Part shown: positions 43,462 through 52,500 of the stretch, piece by piece | How the letters are laid out: the number at the start of each line of letters is the position of its first letter | Numbering within the stretch: the stretch's first letter is position 1 | Assembly: GCA_020637335.1 (NCBI GenBank) | Contig: JACJWC010000021.1 | Location: 26,358-90,357 of the forward strand | Direction: 5' to 3' | Source: Acidobacteriota bacterium | GTDB lineage: Bacteria > Acidobacteriota > Holophagae > Acanthopleuribacterales > Acanthopleuribacteraceae | Length of the DNA: 64,000 nucleotides | Position numbers and translations under genes: made by a program | Notes under the pieces: model-generated | What the model was told of the DNA's origin: nothing | What the model saw: only the letters and a program-made list of their open reading frames with translations | Database searches by the model: none

Positions 43462-45819
43462 TCAATCCGTGTTTTTTGGGGGGTCGAAAAAAAATGCGCC
43501 AATGAGGATGCGCAGCCAAAAAGTCAGCACCATTGTGGTGGTCAGGCTCGGTGCGTAATGGGGATTCCAGGCCGAAGGTTGGCTGCTAAGGAAAAAGGCT
43601 GGGATCAGGCAAATCGCCAATTGACGCAATCGAGCTGGCCAACTCACAGCCTGGGCAAAAAGACAGGGGAGCAGGGCCAGGACCATTAGGCTTAGCCAGG
43701 GGAAGGCGGCAGGATCATAGGTTTGGCGAAAGGAGGACCAGGCGACGAGGCCGATAAATCCACCGAGCCATCCTGCAGATTGGGCAGCCAAGCCACGTGG
43801 CCTTCGGCTAATACGCAGCCAACTCTCCTGACCCAACACAAATCCGGCACCCAACGCAGCACATGACAAAGCCATTTGCCAAAAACCAGCGGCGGTCGGC
43901 AGGCCATGGGGTGCAAAAAAGGTGGTCGGAAAGGTTGCAAGACCCGCTAAAAAGCCGGCCAGGCCGCCGCGCGCGGTCAAATCCAGTAAGGCGGTTTTCC
44001 CTTTGGCGAGGCGGATTAAGGTCAGGACCGTCATGATCGAAAAAATGCGCCAAAATGGCAGGTTACGAAGCGAGAAGCTCGCTTTATGGGTTTCACGCAG
44101 CTGAGCACTAAGCCGGATCTGATCCAATCGGGAAGGGTAGGTCTTTAAAATAAAGTCGAGACTGTCGCGTTTGAAAATGCGGTGGACGGTTTCCAGCCAT
44201 TCGGCTTGTTGGTCAACGGTCAGATCGCTTGCAATTCTGCTTAAAAAATCGTGCATCGCCACCGCATTTTCCGGCAGGCTGCGCAGCAAGGCCGACCGAC
44301 TCTTGGCTGTGCCCTCAGACCAAAGCATTTGCGCTAGATGGGGCTGATCGATTAAGTTTTGAGCCCATTGTTGGCCCAGCGGAATGCCGTGTTGCAGGGT
44401 TTGACTGATCACGAATGCGACAACGGCGGGCGCCAGGTAGGGGAGCGGTTCGCGTTCCATCAGGCGCTGACACAGATGGCTCGGAGCGGGCCATTGATGG
44501 TCGCGGTTCAGGCTGATGGCATTGGCTAACTGGCGACGCAACTGTTGATCGCTTTCGGTGGCCGCATCAATTTGGCGCAGAATCAGACGCGCAAGCGAGG
44601 GGTGGCCCAGTTCAGCATGGGCATGACCTTCAACCAGGTAAGCACGCAACACACGGGCTTGCACCAAGGTCGACCACAACAGATCCGCCTCTTCTGGAAA
44701 AAGCGAGCGCAGAGATTCCAAACGGACGGCTTGGGCCTGGCCCTGGTCATTGACGAGTTCTTGAAGGAACTGTTTGATCTGCGCTAATTGTTTGGGTTCA
44801 AAGCGGAAAAGGGTTCGTTCCAACAGGTTTTGGAAGGCCCGTTCAAGTCGAGGTGCTTCATCGGAATGCTCGATCCAATCGCCAACTCCAACCTGTAACA
44901 GGGTCGGATCGACATAACCGTCTTCGGTGATTTGACTGATCCAATCGCGCAGCGTTTCCAGTGAAATGGGGTGGCCCAACTGTTGAAATCCCCGTTCGAT
45001 GATTTGGCAGGCGATCTCAGGCTTAAGCCCTTGCAAATGCAGGCAATTGTGGAAAAGGTTTGGGAAATGGGGCAGCAAGCGATTGAGTTGAGGGAAAGCG
45101 GTATCCTCAACAACCCAAAGCAAGTGCCCGCCCGCATGCTGGATCTGCTTGAGCTGGCTAACCAGCTTGTCCACCTGCTGCTCTGGTGGGAAAAGGTGGT
45201 TTTCAAAAGGGTCCAACACCCATAGACCTGGCTGAGGTTCGAGAAGGTCCAAGCCCTGAAAACAGGCCCAGCCGGCTTTCTTGAGCTGCGGAATGACACC
45301 CGCTTGAACCAAACTGCTTTTGCCAATTCCCGTTTTGCCATGGAGGACGACCAGCGGAAATTGGTGAATTTTGGCGCAGAGTTGTTGGATTTCCTCGGAT
45401 CGACCCCAAAAAACAGCAGCATCCTTTTCCAAGTAAGCATTCAAACCAAAGAAGGGCGGTCGATTCTGCAAGAAGGCATTTTCTTGCGTGGGCGAATGCT
45501 CGATCAAATTCACCTTGCCAATAAACATGTAGCCGGTTTTGGGGATGGTCTTAATGAATTGCGGGTCTTTGGGCGAATCGCCAATGGTTTTGCGAATGTC
45601 CTTGATGCACTGGGTCAAGGCAGAATCGCTGACAAAGGTATCGGCCCAGACCTTTTCGAATAGTTCTTCCTTGCTGAATAAAACGCCCGGGTGGCGCAAA
45701 AACAAATCCAACACGTCCAGATAGCGCGGCGAAAGATGGGCTTCTTGTTCACCGCAAATCAATTTGCGGTGGGTTGGGTAAAAACAACAATTTCCAAAGG
45801 TATATCCGGGTTCCGACAC
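43462..45819 (-). CDS. Winged-helix / nSTAND ATPase transcriptional regulator with membrane C-terminus
   Basis: A 785-residue protein starting at GTG 45819. Residues 1-105 form an OmpR/CadC-type winged helix (LSPRYLDVLDLFLRHPGVLF, then FIKTIPKTGYMF). A FFGLNAYLEKDAAVFWGRSE linker typical of nSTAND1 proteins leads to a P-loop (LHGKTGIGKSSL, about residue 162) and a helical region. From about residue 590 there are six or seven hydrophobic segments. The architecture suggests a membrane-tethered, NTP-switched DNA-binding regulator. It diverges from uppS with 96 bases between starts, so it may control that gene. Confidence 0.85.
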   Translation of the reverse strand: MSEPGYTFGNCCFYPTHRKLICGEQEAHLSPRYLDVLDLFLRHPGVLFSKEELFEKVWADTFVSDSALTQCIKDIRKTIGDSPKDPQFIKTIPKTGYMFIGKVNLIEHSPTQENAFLQNRPPFFGLNAYLEKDAAVFWGRSEEIQQLCAKIHQFPLVVLHGKTGIGKSSLVQAGVIPQLKKAGWACFQGLDLLEPQPGLWVLDPFENHLFPPEQQVDKLVSQLKQIQHAGGHLLWVVEDTAFPQLNRLLPHFPNLFHNCLHLQGLKPEIACQIIERGFQQLGHPISLETLRDWISQITEDGYVDPTLLQVGVGDWIEHSDEAPRLERAFQNLLERTLFRFEPKQLAQIKQFLQELVNDQGQAQAVRLESLRSLFPEEADLLWSTLVQARVLRAYLVEGHAHAELGHPSLARLILRQIDAATESDQQLRRQLANAISLNRDHQWPAPSHLCQRLMEREPLPYLAPAVVAFVISQTLQHGIPLGQQWAQNLIDQPHLAQMLWSEGTAKSRSALLRSLPENAVAMHDFLSRIASDLTVDQQAEWLETVHRIFKRDSLDFILKTYPSRLDQIRLSAQLRETHKASFSLRNLPFWRIFSIMTVLTLIRLAKGKTALLDLTARGGLAGFLAGLATFPTTFFAPHGLPTAAGFWQMALSCAALGAGFVLGQESWLRISRRPRGLAAQSAGWLGGFIGLVAWSSFRQTYDPAAFPWLSLMVLALLPCLFAQAVSWPARLRQLAICLIPAFFLSSQPSAWNPHYAPSLTTTMVLTFWLRILIGAFFFDPPKNTD

Positions 45820-45915
45820 GTTGTAACTCTCTGCTCAGAAAAGGATCAGGCTTTGCTCAGGATTTTACGACGGGAAATGGGTTGTGATGGTCGAAATTCA
45901 CCAGGAGCTGGCCAC

Positions 45916-46620
45916 ATGAACTTTTCTCAATCTCTACATATCGCCATCATCATGGACGGAAATGGGCGCTGGGCCCAAGCCCGACACCAACCGCGACTGA
46001 TGGGTCATCAAGCCGGAGGACGCGCCCTGGCCGAAATCATTCGCAACCTCCAGGATTTCCCCATCCATACCCTGACCCTCTACTGCTTTTCACAGGACAA
46101 CTGGAAGCGTCCCGATGCGGAAGTTCAAGGATTGTGGGACCTTTTTGACCGTTTTCTCAAACGCCATGGTCCCGAAATGCTCAAGCGCAATTTGCGCTTC
46201 AATGTGATCGGGAGACGGGACCGGATCCAGGCAAAAATTGTCCGGAAAATTAGGCATTGGGAGACACAATGCCGGGCTAATTCTGGGCCCCTTATTCGTT
46301 TGGCAATGGACTATTCTGCAAAATGGCACCTTGAGGACGCTGGTCGGCTGTTGACGCCGGAGATGGATTACCGATCGGCTATTGAAAAAAGTCAGAATGG
46401 GATTTACCCGGTCGAATCGGTTGATCTTCTGATTCGAACAGGTAACGAATCCCGGCTTAGCGATTTCCTTTTATATGAGTGTGCCTACGCCGAGCTGTTT
46501 TTTCTGCCCATGGCCTGGCCAGATTTCAGCTCGGTCGAGCTGGCCCAAGTCATCGACCGGTACCACCAGCGCGAACGGCGGTTTGGAGCTTTGCCGCTCG
46601 GGCAAGTGGCCCAAAGCTAA
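45916..46620 (+). CDS. uppS: Isoprenyl (undecaprenyl) diphosphate synthase, UppS family
   Basis: I chose ATG 45916 because CAGGAG is 9 bases upstream and the family starts there, giving 234 residues. Motifs: HIAIIMDGNGRWA (catalytic Asp), the FSQDNWKRP loop (commonly FSSENWxRP) and the LLIRTGNESRLSDFLLYECA product site. The DYSAKWHL segment departs from the usual NYGGRxE/D, so it may be a second, specialised cis-prenyltransferase. The canonical role is making the C55 lipid carrier for peptidoglycan and polysaccharide. Confidence 0.88.
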   Translation: MNFSQSLHIAIIMDGNGRWAQARHQPRLMGHQAGGRALAEIIRNLQDFPIHTLTLYCFSQDNWKRPDAEVQGLWDLFDRFLKRHGPEMLKRNLRFNVIGRRDRIQAKIVRKIRHWETQCRANSGPLIRLAMDYSAKWHLEDAGRLLTPEMDYRSAIEKSQNGIYPVESVDLLIRTGNESRLSDFLLYECAYAELFFLPMAWPDFSSVELAQVIDRYHQRERRFGALPLGQVAQS

Positions 46621-46815
46621 AAAATGGGATGAACCCTCCATACATTATAAAAGTTATTTTTCGGACCCAAATCGTTTGGCATTACAGGCAAATGGATGTG
46701 TGACGGAATTTACAACCTTAATAAATATAAGAATTTCCGATAGGTTTTGGTTAGCGCTTGGTCTACACTCTAAAGGCTTAATCAGGCGAATCAGAAAATT
46801 TGATGGAGGACAAGC

Positions 46816-48288
46816 TTGAAGCGACTTGTAATTATTAGCTTTGCAACTGTGGCTATGGGTTTTGGCTTTGGCCAAATTGGGGATGGTCCAGTTGTGAAAA
46901 AACACGTTTCCCAAAGCGATATTGAAGCTGGGAACATGGGACTGCCCGAAATTTTTTCAGCAGGTCATGACCTGTTTAATGCCAAATTCAACATGTTTGA
47001 TGGTCAAGGTCGACCTGGTACCACTGGCGGCGGCGCTGCCCGTACCCCTGGATCTGCACCTTTGTTCATCCGTACTTCCGCACCGGATTCCAACTCGTGC
47101 GGCGGTTGCCATAACGATCCTTTTAGCGGTGGCGCAGGCGACATTGTGGCCAACGTTTTTGTTTTGGCTCAAGTTCTGGATCCCGTAACGGAATCCATTT
47201 CTGCGGATTTCAGTGATTTCCGCAATACTTTGGGCATGCAAGGATCTGGTCCCATCGAAATGTTGGCACGTGAAATGACAGCCGATTTGCAAGCGATTAA
47301 AGATATGACGCTTGCTGAAGCCACCACCAGTGGTTCGACCGTCACGCACGATTTGGTAACCAAAGGTGTCCATTTTGGCAGTATCACCGCCCATGCCGAT
47401 GGCAGTGTTGATTCCAGTGCCGTTGATGGTGTGGACAAAGATTTGATTATCAAACCTTTCCACCAAAAAGGTGCTGTGATCTCCCTGCGTGAGTTCACCA
47501 ATAACGCCATGAACCACCATCACGGTATCCAATCGGTGGAACGCTTTGGTGTTGACCGTACCGGAACACATGACTTTGACCAAGATGGTGTGGAGGACGA
47601 GTTCACCGTCGGTGACGTGTCTGCAACCACCATTTACCAGGCAGCGTTAAACGTTCCCGGTCAGGTAATCCCGCGCGATCCTGTTTTTGAAAAAGCCATT
47701 ATCAACGGCGAAGAAACTTTCAAAGCCATTGGTTGCGACGGTTGTCACGTTGCCGAACTCACCTTAAACGATCCTGTCTTTACTGAACCTAATCCGTACA
47801 ATAAAGCGGGCGATTTACAAGTCAGTCAAGTGAGTCACCTGTTCTCCTTTGACCTGCGCAGCGAAGGCCAAATGCCGCGCCTGGAAAGCAAAGGAACCGG
47901 TGCTGTGGTTCGCGCTTTCACCGATTTGAAACGCCACAATCTGTGCGATGACGAGTTGCAGCACTTCTGTAACGAAAAAGTTGTACAAGCCGGAATCCCC
48001 ACCGAAGAGTTCCTGACCCGCAAACTGTGGGATGTTGGCAATTCGGCACCTTACGGACACGTTGGCGATTTGACCACGATTACGGAAGCGATTTACTTCC
48101 ACGGTGGCGAAGCCCGTTCAACCCGAGATGCCTTCTTTGCCCTCTCGCAACACGAGCAGGATGAAGTGGTCGAGTTCCTCAAATCGTTGCAAATGTTACC
48201 GCCCGATACGGCCAGCCTGATCGTGGACGAGAACATGCAACCGCGTTCCAAACCGAGTCGTCGCAACTTGCCCGATTTCAAAAACTAA
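46816..48288 (+). CDS. Di-heme oxidoreductase (DHOR/putative peroxidase family)
   Basis: A 490-residue exported protein: signal peptide MKRLVIISFATVAMGFGFGQ, then two c-type heme motifs, CGGCH (about residue 95) and CDGCH (about residue 309). GPIEMLAREMTADLQ and RKLWDVGNSAPYGHVGDLTT fit the di-heme oxidoreductase family related to cytochrome c peroxidases. It would act in the periplasm with a c-type electron carrier. The start is TTG 46816 with GGAGGA 5 bases before it. A strong terminator follows, so it is monocistronic. Confidence 0.87.
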   Translation: MKRLVIISFATVAMGFGFGQIGDGPVVKKHVSQSDIEAGNMGLPEIFSAGHDLFNAKFNMFDGQGRPGTTGGGAARTPGSAPLFIRTSAPDSNSCGGCHNDPFSGGAGDIVANVFVLAQVLDPVTESISADFSDFRNTLGMQGSGPIEMLAREMTADLQAIKDMTLAEATTSGSTVTHDLVTKGVHFGSITAHADGSVDSSAVDGVDKDLIIKPFHQKGAVISLREFTNNAMNHHHGIQSVERFGVDRTGTHDFDQDGVEDEFTVGDVSATTIYQAALNVPGQVIPRDPVFEKAIINGEETFKAIGCDGCHVAELTLNDPVFTEPNPYNKAGDLQVSQVSHLFSFDLRSEGQMPRLESKGTGAVVRAFTDLKRHNLCDDELQHFCNEKVVQAGIPTEEFLTRKLWDVGNSAPYGHVGDLTTITEAIYFHGGEARSTRDAFFALSQHEQDEVVEFLKSLQMLPPDTASLIVDENMQPRSKPSRRNLPDFKN

Positions 48289-48314
48289 CCGATCCTCCCA
48301 ATGGATCCCAAAAA

Positions 48315-48339
48315 GCCTCCGCGCTGCGGAGGCTTTTTT
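48315..48339 (+). terminator. Rho-independent terminator of the di-heme oxidoreductase gene
   Basis: GCCTCCGC (48315-48322) pairs with GCGGAGGC (48326-48333) around a 3-base loop and is followed by six T residues. It starts 27 bases after the stop codon. Confidence 0.9.
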
Positions 48340-48487
48340 ATTGCCGGTTGGCACGACTGCACAAAATTTGGCCAAAACAGGTTGTTTCCTGCCTCCCTTC
48401 TCGTTGTCTTATGCAGACAGGTGCAATCCCAAGCGAATCCAGCAGGTTAATCGAGTATGATGGCCTCAACCTCCTAACGGAAGCGCC

Positions 48488-49552
48488 ATGCAATTTTCCT
48501 CCCCTTGGCTAGAAACTCTCTCCCACTTTACCGATTGTCTGGCTCTTCGAGAGCCTGAATGGTGGTCCGTTTACAGTCATCCGGAGGTTATAAAAAACCA
48601 TCAGAAGCGCCATGCCCTGTATTGGCTTAAATATGGACGGAGATTAGAAACGCAACAAGGACAAGCGCTTTTCAGGTCTGTTGCGGCATTGAACGATGTC
48701 GAAGAACAACCCGCTGAAATTCGGCTTTCCAAGGCACCTTCCGTCTGGCCCGGAGAACGATTAGCGGACCGCATGTGGTGTATTGCCTCCGCAGATTTGC
48801 TTTTTTTGGATCCGAATGTTTTTTGGGTTTGGTGTAGTGCGCGCTGGCATCTGGGTAATTTGAATCCAAAATTGAGAGCTGCCGAAATTACCTTACAAAA
48901 CCTGCAGCGCGAATATCCCAGCGCGTCGGTCACAAAGAGTTGGCACACATTCCTGGCTGTTCTGGTCCTCAGCCTCGATCAGCTTGCTGCTCAAACAGTT
49001 GGCGTTCAGACCTATGCTTCATTTTTAGGCCAATCCAAAGATCTCTGGCCCACAGATTACCCGCCTCTCCCCCTGCGAGAAAGCGCATTAACCGAAGGCG
49101 ATCCCGCGTTCTGGTTGAAGCGAATTCGGGGTTCGATTGATATTTTTTCTTTAGATGTGGGCCTGCAGGTCGAGTGGCAAAAAATAACCCATATTTTCCT
49201 AGCCGAAGCTACCTGTCGGGAGATTTGGCACACACCTGCAGTAATGGCCTATTTGGAAGTCATGGGTTTTCAAGCGAAATCCGAGGTCTCCAATCCGTTT
49301 AATTCAGGACAGGGCCTCGACCCGCTGGATTGCGACCTTGCCGACTATTTATGCATGCTCCTGCTGGACCTGCTTTGCCTGGAACGGGATACAGGGAACC
49401 TGCGACTGGCCTCGCTTTGCCAAACGGCCCATCACTGGGGACTGCTCAGTTTGTTTCAAAAATGGTTTCGTCAGGAATGGCGGATCAGCAAACGCGAATG
49501 GCAAGTTCTTTGGGAAGCCATTCGATCTGATGTCGGTGGGCTTCAGCAATGA
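48488..49552 (+). CDS. Hypothetical protein coupled to the DUF4011 helicase
   Basis: A 354-residue, Trp-rich, mainly helical protein (FTDCLALREPEWWSVYSHPE; later WQKITHIFLAEATCREIWH). I recognise no domain and no catalytic motif. The stop overlaps the helicase start as ATGA, so the two proteins are made in fixed ratio and probably work together as an adaptor and enzyme. Alternatives such as a TssA/ImpA-like scaffold were considered but not supported by motifs. Confidence 0.75.
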   Translation: MQFSSPWLETLSHFTDCLALREPEWWSVYSHPEVIKNHQKRHALYWLKYGRRLETQQGQALFRSVAALNDVEEQPAEIRLSKAPSVWPGERLADRMWCIASADLLFLDPNVFWVWCSARWHLGNLNPKLRAAEITLQNLQREYPSASVTKSWHTFLAVLVLSLDQLAAQTVGVQTYASFLGQSKDLWPTDYPPLPLRESALTEGDPAFWLKRIRGSIDIFSLDVGLQVEWQKITHIFLAEATCREIWHTPAVMAYLEVMGFQAKSEVSNPFNSGQGLDPLDCDLADYLCMLLLDLLCLERDTGNLRLASLCQTAHHWGLLSLFQKWFRQEWRISKREWQVLWEAIRSDVGGLQQ

Positions 49553-52500
49553 TGGACCCATTGCCGATTCAGGCCCTCATCCAAAATAAAGATTGGGATC
49601 CAATCCGCTTTCTCAATGCCCTTGGACCCCTGGTTGAACAGGTTCTTGAAACCCACCAAAACGGAAAATTGGCGCCCCTTCAGGGCTGTCTTTCGCTTCA
49701 GCTTTTCCAGGGCCAGCTCTATTATGGCGAGGATGAGGCCTTTGAGCCTCGTCAAACCCTGTTGAACAAACCCAAAGCCCATGATGGTCTGCGTATCATT
49801 TGCGTACCGACCGACCCCATGGCGAGTCCAAATGCAGATCTAAACGAACCGGCTTATGTGGTTGGCTACTTGGCTTGGGAGAACCTGCTGGGCCAGCATG
49901 ATTTTGAATCCAATTTGTTCCTGCTGGGCTTGATCTTGACCAGTGTGGCACTCAACCTGGATTTTTATGTCCAAACGGATTTGGAGACTATGGTCAAGCA
50001 TCGGACGACCTATTTCGCGTTTCGGTCCGAAATCCCACTCAACCTGCGTCTTCTCTTGGTCGCTATGACCGATTTGGATCCCGCGCGCAGACCAACAGCC
50101 GAAACGGTTTTGCGCTGTTTGAAGGGTTTTGTTCTCGAAGACAGTCAGCCTCAAATCGAAAGCCTGAATACTGGCCCCGACCAAACAAAAAAAATCCTGG
50201 CCCATCTGCGCGATCGACTGTTTGACCTATCCAAACGTAACAAGCTCCTGAATTTCCAGGAAGGCCCGCAATGGGTGAATGTTTCGCTGGATTGTGCCGA
50301 TCCACATGCTCCAGAACTTGCTAAACCCCTGCAATGGGCAGATTTAAGCAAGTTTTTTAGACCGTCTGGTGCTGCGGTCGAAGCTTTAATCTTTTTTCAA
50401 ATCGCCCCTTATCGCAAACGTGCTTGGGAAAAAATGCGCATTGCGGCGCAACGCTCGCTCCAAGAAGTGGGCTTTTACCCCTTAAAGGTTGTTCTTGGGC
50501 GATTGACGTGGCGAAATCCGCTGGAAAATGGTCCATCCTTTTGTTCGCCTTTACTTTTGGTGGACAGCCATCTTCATCGCAAGGGGGGACAGCTTTTTTG
50601 GCGAATAGAGCCGGGCGAGGCCGAAGTCAATCCAGTCTTGCGATTTGTCTTCCGCCAAAAATTTCAAGTTGGCTTACCCGCGCATTGGGATGTCCAGAAA
50701 GACCCAGATCTTTTGCAACTCCAGAGTCTGATTCAAAATTTGCTCAACCAACGTTTCGGCATCCTGCTGTCCCGAAAATCACATCCAGATAAGCTGGATT
50801 TTGCCCAAAAGGTACGGCGGCGGCACCAAACCTGGTTGAAACAAAAAAAGCATGCTGGTTTCCAACTTTTTCGAGAAACGATTCCCTATTCTTACCGCAA
50901 AACGCCCAGGCTTTTGCTTGGGCAACAACTATTTTTAAGCAAGGTGGCACCTGCCCCTTTGGCCCTGATTTCCGAATCGGATTCAGTGCACGAGGAACGC
51001 GACCCAGTCCCAGATCTTTCCGCTGAGCGCATGGACGATTTTCATTTGAACCTGGTGCGCTCCTCTGTCTGGGAACTGGACACCAGCCAGATTTTTCTGG
51101 GTTGTTTCAATCTGCAGAAGTTGAGTTTGCTCAACGACTATGACCAATTAATGGACCAACCCCTTCAGTCATTACCCTTTGAGCAAGTCTTTTCTCCACC
51201 GACCTTTTCCTCATCTGCCATGGCCCAACTCGATCAACCCGCAGCCTTTCTGGAACTCAGCTCAGTACTGCCGATTGATCCCAGCCAGGCTGAAGCGCTT
51301 TTTCGGGCCCGAACGGGGGAGAGCCTTATCATTCAAGGCCCACCCGGAACGGGTAAGTCTCAAACCATCGTAAATCTGATCGCCGACAAACTCGCCCAGG
51401 GCAAACGGGTCTTGTTTGTCTGCGAAAAGCGGGTTGCGTTGGATGTGGTTTACCAGCGGCTTCAGCAGAGTGGGTTAGGAGCCTTCGCCTGTCTCATTCA
51501 CGATGCGCGAGCCGATAAAAAACGCTTTTTGATGGAAGTGAAGGCTGCCATGCAGCATGCCGAGTCATGCCACACCACACAGGTTGCCGAGCGTCACGAA
51601 AAATGGCGGGACCATGCACAGACCCAATGGTTGGAATGGCAAGCTTGTGCCAATACGCGATTCCAAGCGTTGCCCCAACTAGGGTTACCGTATTCCGTTT
51701 TCCTGCAACGTCTTAATGAGATTGGCTTAAACCAGCGGCGCGCCATCGATGTTCCGGAACAGGTTGAGTTGGCCGGCTTTTTGGCTGCCCGTAATCTTTT
51801 GGCGGCATTGGAACAGCTGTGTTTGGAACAGGGGTTGGACCCAATCTTTGCCAACAATGCGTTTGCGGCAGTTGTACCCAGAGAATTCGAGCCTTCTCGT
51901 TTTGCTGCACTTCGTCAGCGTATTGAATGGGTTGACGAAACTCTGATTCCAATCCGCGAAGCATTTAACCGTTTTGGCCAAGCGGGCGTCCAGTTTGAAA
52001 CATGGGCCCAATGGTTATCCTTTGGGGACATTTGGCTGCAATCCCGTTTTTTCCTTCAAGGTGGGGAAGGTCAATCTTGCCTGAATCAACAGGGATTAGA
52101 ATCGCTGCGAACACACGTCGATACATACAATCGCCTGCTGCAAAAAATCCAGCGGTTACAGGATAAAAATCGCCATTGGCGTCGACGTCCAGAACCCAAT
52201 CAATGTGTTGCCCTATTTGCAGAGCTCAAGGTTCTCGAGCGAAGGCGGTCGCGTTATGTGAATCCCAGATGGTGGTTGTTGAATGCGCGTTTAAGCTGGG
52301 CCTATCCCAACCGGGATCGGCGCAAAAAATGGTCCCGTTTGGTATCTGACCTCTTGGCAGAAGAACAGGCCCAACAGGAATTAGCCGCCTTTGCTGTCGA
52401 AGCGGCAGACTGGCTCCCGGCCGATGACCTACCTGCAACCATACGGTTTGCCGAGGGCTTCTTACAGCAATTCGGCCAACTTGCGCCTCAGATTCAAAAA

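Noticed and set aside
48488..49552. TssA/ImpA-type type VI secretion component
   Set aside because: Length and helicity fit loosely, but no ImpA motif is visible and no other secretion genes are nearby.
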